Assembly: GCF_007273535.1 (NCBI RefSeq)
Contig: NZ_RIBP01000004.1
Coordinates: 2,952,001 to 3,016,000 of the forward strand
Direction of reading: 5' to 3'
From: Niallia circulans
GTDB taxonomy: Bacteria; Bacillota; Bacilli; Bacillales; Cytobacillaceae
DNA length: 64,000 nt
Part shown: positions 62,396 through 64,000 of the stretch, in pieces
How the letters are laid out: each line of letters begins with the position of its first letter
Position numbering within the stretch: position 1 is the first letter of the stretch
Notes under the pieces: model-generated
Seen by the model: only the letters and a program-made list of their open reading frames with translations
Database searches by the model: none
What the model was told of the DNA's origin: nothing
Position numbers and translations under genes: made by a program

Positions 62396-63166
62396 TTATT
62401 CTTTTGATGAAGCCACTTCTTCAGACAATTTTTTATTTTTGTTAATGAAGTGGATGATAAATGTAATGATAAACGCCAGAATCAAAATCGCAAAGAAAAC
62501 GTAATGATTTAACTCGAAGCCAAAAATACTAGCAAACATTTTTAAGGCGATGATGCCGATAAGCACAAATGCTGTATTTTCTAATTCAGGCACCTTTTCA
62601 ATTAAGACTAAAAACAGCTTTGCTACAGTTCTCATCATTAAAATGCCAAGCATACCACCCAATAGCAAAATCCAAATTTCATCTGAAACAGCTAAAGATG
62701 CAAGTATACTGTCGACTGAAAAGGCTAAGTCTAACAATTCAACGGAAATGACAGTTGCCCAGAATGCTCCAAACATACGAACAGTCCAGCTGTCTTTTTT
62801 TATGCCGCTTGCTTCCTCGTCCTTATTATTAAGGAAGAAATGCTGGATAACAATCCAAGCAAGATAAGCAGCGCCAATTACTTTAATCCAAGTAAATTTA
62901 ATTAAATACACTCCGAGTCCGATGAATAGAAAGCGGAAAAAATACGCTCCAAACAGTCCGTATGTGAGTGCTTTTTTTTGCTTGTCCTTAGGAAGATGCT
63001 TAACCATGATAGCAAGCACTAGCGCATTGTCTGCTGAAAGAAGTCCTTCAAGGATGACAAGTGAACCAATTAATCCCCAAGAAACAGGGTCTGATAATAC
63101 TTTAACCCACATCTCTCCATCAAAAAATGAAGCGTAAGTAGAAAGTATTTGATGTAAAATATCCAA
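62396..63166 (-). CDS. TerC-family integral membrane protein
   Basis: 256 aa, seven or eight helices. SLVILEGLLSADNALVLAIMV and VELLDLAFSVDSILA carry the family's acidic membrane residues (SADN, SVDS), thought to handle Mn2+ or tellurite-linked stress; Bacillus relatives (YceF, YkoY-like) serve metal export to secreted proteins. TTG start, 8 nt after GGGGG. A palindrome overlies the promoter region upstream. No yybP-ykoY riboswitch is visible. Confidence 0.9.
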   Translation of the reverse strand: MDILHQILSTYASFFDGEMWVKVLSDPVSWGLIGSLVILEGLLSADNALVLAIMVKHLPKDKQKKALTYGLFGAYFFRFLFIGLGVYLIKFTWIKVIGAAYLAWIVIQHFFLNNKDEEASGIKKDSWTVRMFGAFWATVISVELLDLAFSVDSILASLAVSDEIWILLLGGMLGILMMRTVAKLFLVLIEKVPELENTAFVLIGIIALKMFASIFGFELNHYVFFAILILAFIITFIIHFINKNKKLSEEVASSKE

Positions 63167-63198
63167 TCAAAAAGCCCCCAAATAATTATATTAAATTG

Positions 63199-63238
63199 AT
63201 AATGAGAACATTATACTCCTAAAAATAGACAACTGCAA
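63199..63238 (-). promoter_or_regulatory. Promoter and overlapping palindrome of the TerC gene
   Basis: On the minus strand TTGCAG (63233-63238) and TATAAT (63210-63215) are 17 bp apart. ATAATG-agaa-CATTAT (63199-63214) overlaps the -10 box. The palindrome recalls Fur/PerR/Zur-type half-sites but fits none of these consensus sequences well. Confidence 0.5.
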
Positions 63239-63332
63239 TCCTTTGAACTAGACGGAAAGCGTTGCCTTTTTTCGTTTTTCATAGAAACCTTAAACAGTGC
63301 AAATAACTCACACTGTTCAAGGACATATTGTT

Positions 63333-64000
63333 TTATTGCAAGTCTTCAAATTCCTTTGCCATTCTTTCCAAAGCTGTTTGGATAATAGATCTTGGCGATG
63401 GAATACAGATTCTCTGATAGGTATTCCCTTCTTCCCCAAACATACTTCCATCCTCAAGCAGGACGTTGGCTCTATTATATATACGGTCATGAACCTCCTC
63501 TGGCGTTATGTTATACGCTGAAAAATCCATCCACATAATATACGTTCCTTCAGGTATCGTTACCTTTACTTTCGGCATGTTTTTATCGATAAACGTCTTG
63601 ACTATTTCCATTGTGCCATCAATATATACTTTTAAATCCTCCAGCCATTCCTCACCTTCTCGATACACGGCAATAAGCGCTGAGATTGTAAATGGTGAAG
63701 CCATTTGATAGCCCATTGTTTTTAAAAATTGTTTGCGAAGCTTCAAGTTTGAAATTATCGCATTTGTGCAATGGAGACCTGCTACATTAAAAGTCTTGCT
63801 GATGGCTGTTAGGGTAATAAGAGAATCATTATCTGCAATTTTTGCCATTGGAATAAATTGCTCGTTTCTTCTAATTAAATCACCGTGAATTTCATCTGCA
63901 ACAATTAAAACTTGATGCTTACTACAAATATCTGCTAATTTTTGCAATTCATCCTTGCGAAAGTTTCTTCCTGTTGGATTATGAGGATTACATAATAGAA
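63333..64000 (-). CDS. PLP-dependent aminotransferase / C-S lyase, MalY/PatB type (N-terminus off the right edge)
   Basis: The last about 222 residues are present, reading from LLCNPHNPTGRNF at the window end to EFEDLQ. ADEIHGDLI binds the pyridine nitrogen, LTAISKTFNVAGLHCTNAII contains the PLP Schiff-base Lys, and RICIPSPRSII holds the C-terminal substrate Arg. The HNPTGR and DEIHxDL blocks point to the fold-type I MalY/PatB branch, which includes cystathionine beta-lyases. A complete start is not in the window. Confidence 0.9.
   Translation of the reverse strand, partial: LLCNPHNPTGRNFRKDELQKLADICSKHQVLIVADEIHGDLIRRNEQFIPMAKIADNDSLITLTAISKTFNVAGLHCTNAIISNLKLRKQFLKTMGYQMASPFTISALIAVYREGEEWLEDLKVYIDGTMEIVKTFIDKNMPKVKVTIPEGTYIMWMDFSAYNITPEEVHDRIYNRANVLLEDGSMFGEEGNTYQRICIPSPRSIIQTALERMAKEFEDLQ

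Noticed and set aside
63167..63332. yybP-ykoY manganese riboswitch upstream of the TerC gene
   Set aside because: The conserved GGGGAGUAG and GGAAGGUAACC-like blocks are absent.

Overview
The window is a low-GC, densely coded stretch of a Bacillaceae chromosome. The evidence is a set of Bacillus-type genes (queCDE, htpG, mapB, ykuK-, yhfW-, yhfP- and yfhP-like genes, a YesL/YesM/YesN-like set), AGGAGG-type ribosome binding sites, frequent TTG/GTG starts, T-rich intrinsic terminators and Firmicute riboswitch classes. The species cannot be fixed from sequence alone. No rRNA, tRNA, CRISPR array, prophage or intact insertion sequence is visible. About 57 protein genes are supported, most on the minus strand in short operons.

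Layout. 1-2.6 kb: a carbohydrate-sensing set (DUF624 protein, sensor kinase, response regulator running off the left edge). 2.9-8.8 kb: CorA, a membrane M50-like protease, a DUF1796 protein, and two ATGA-coupled pairs of small membrane proteins either side of a LysM amidase. 8.9-12.7 kb: a membrane-anchored DUF1906 protein, small unknowns, a phospholipase A2-like Cys-rich protein and a MltG-like membrane protein. 12.9-14.9 kb: queC-queD-queE behind a preQ1-I riboswitch. 15-17 kb: a DUF2809 protein and a tiny FbpA-like protein behind a SAM-I riboswitch, then an EAL protein. 17.2-24.6 kb: a Rieske oxidoreductase, a 323-bp repeat element, htpG with a CIRCE operator, catalase, a GNAT enzyme and a HAAS/PadR pair. 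24.8-39.4 kb: lipoprotein, amino acid permease, mapB, oxidoreductase, LysE exporter, intracellular alpha-amylase, MFS exporter, M20 hydrolase, E. coli-type speD, glutaminase, a PAS-GGDEF-EAL protein and an EamA protein. 39.6-53.7 kb: a coupled flavin monooxygenase/ATP-grasp pair, RNase H1, a PBP4-type peptidase, an Fpg-family glycosylase, a DEAD helicase-unknown-STAS operon, a HAD phosphatase, a MarR/dioxygenase operon, ExoIII, an MBL hydrolase and a quinone reductase-like enzyme. 53.7-64 kb: a secreted glycosidase-like protein behind a c-di-GMP-I riboswitch, SRPBCC, a tyrosine recombinase, a second STAS paralogue, a lipase-like hydrolase, a UgtP-like glycosyltransferase, YfhP, YkuK, TerC and a partial aminotransferase.

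The main value of the window lies in regulatory RNA and operators. Three riboswitches are readable by eye: SAM-I before an FbpA-like peptide gene, preQ1-I before queC, and c-di-GMP-I with a visible ribosome-binding-site-sequestering helix before a secreted glycosidase-like gene. The same window encodes two likely c-di-GMP-metabolising proteins. Palindromic operators stand at htpG (CIRCE), at the PadR gene (two copies) and at the MarR gene (two copies). None of these has been tested by computation here.
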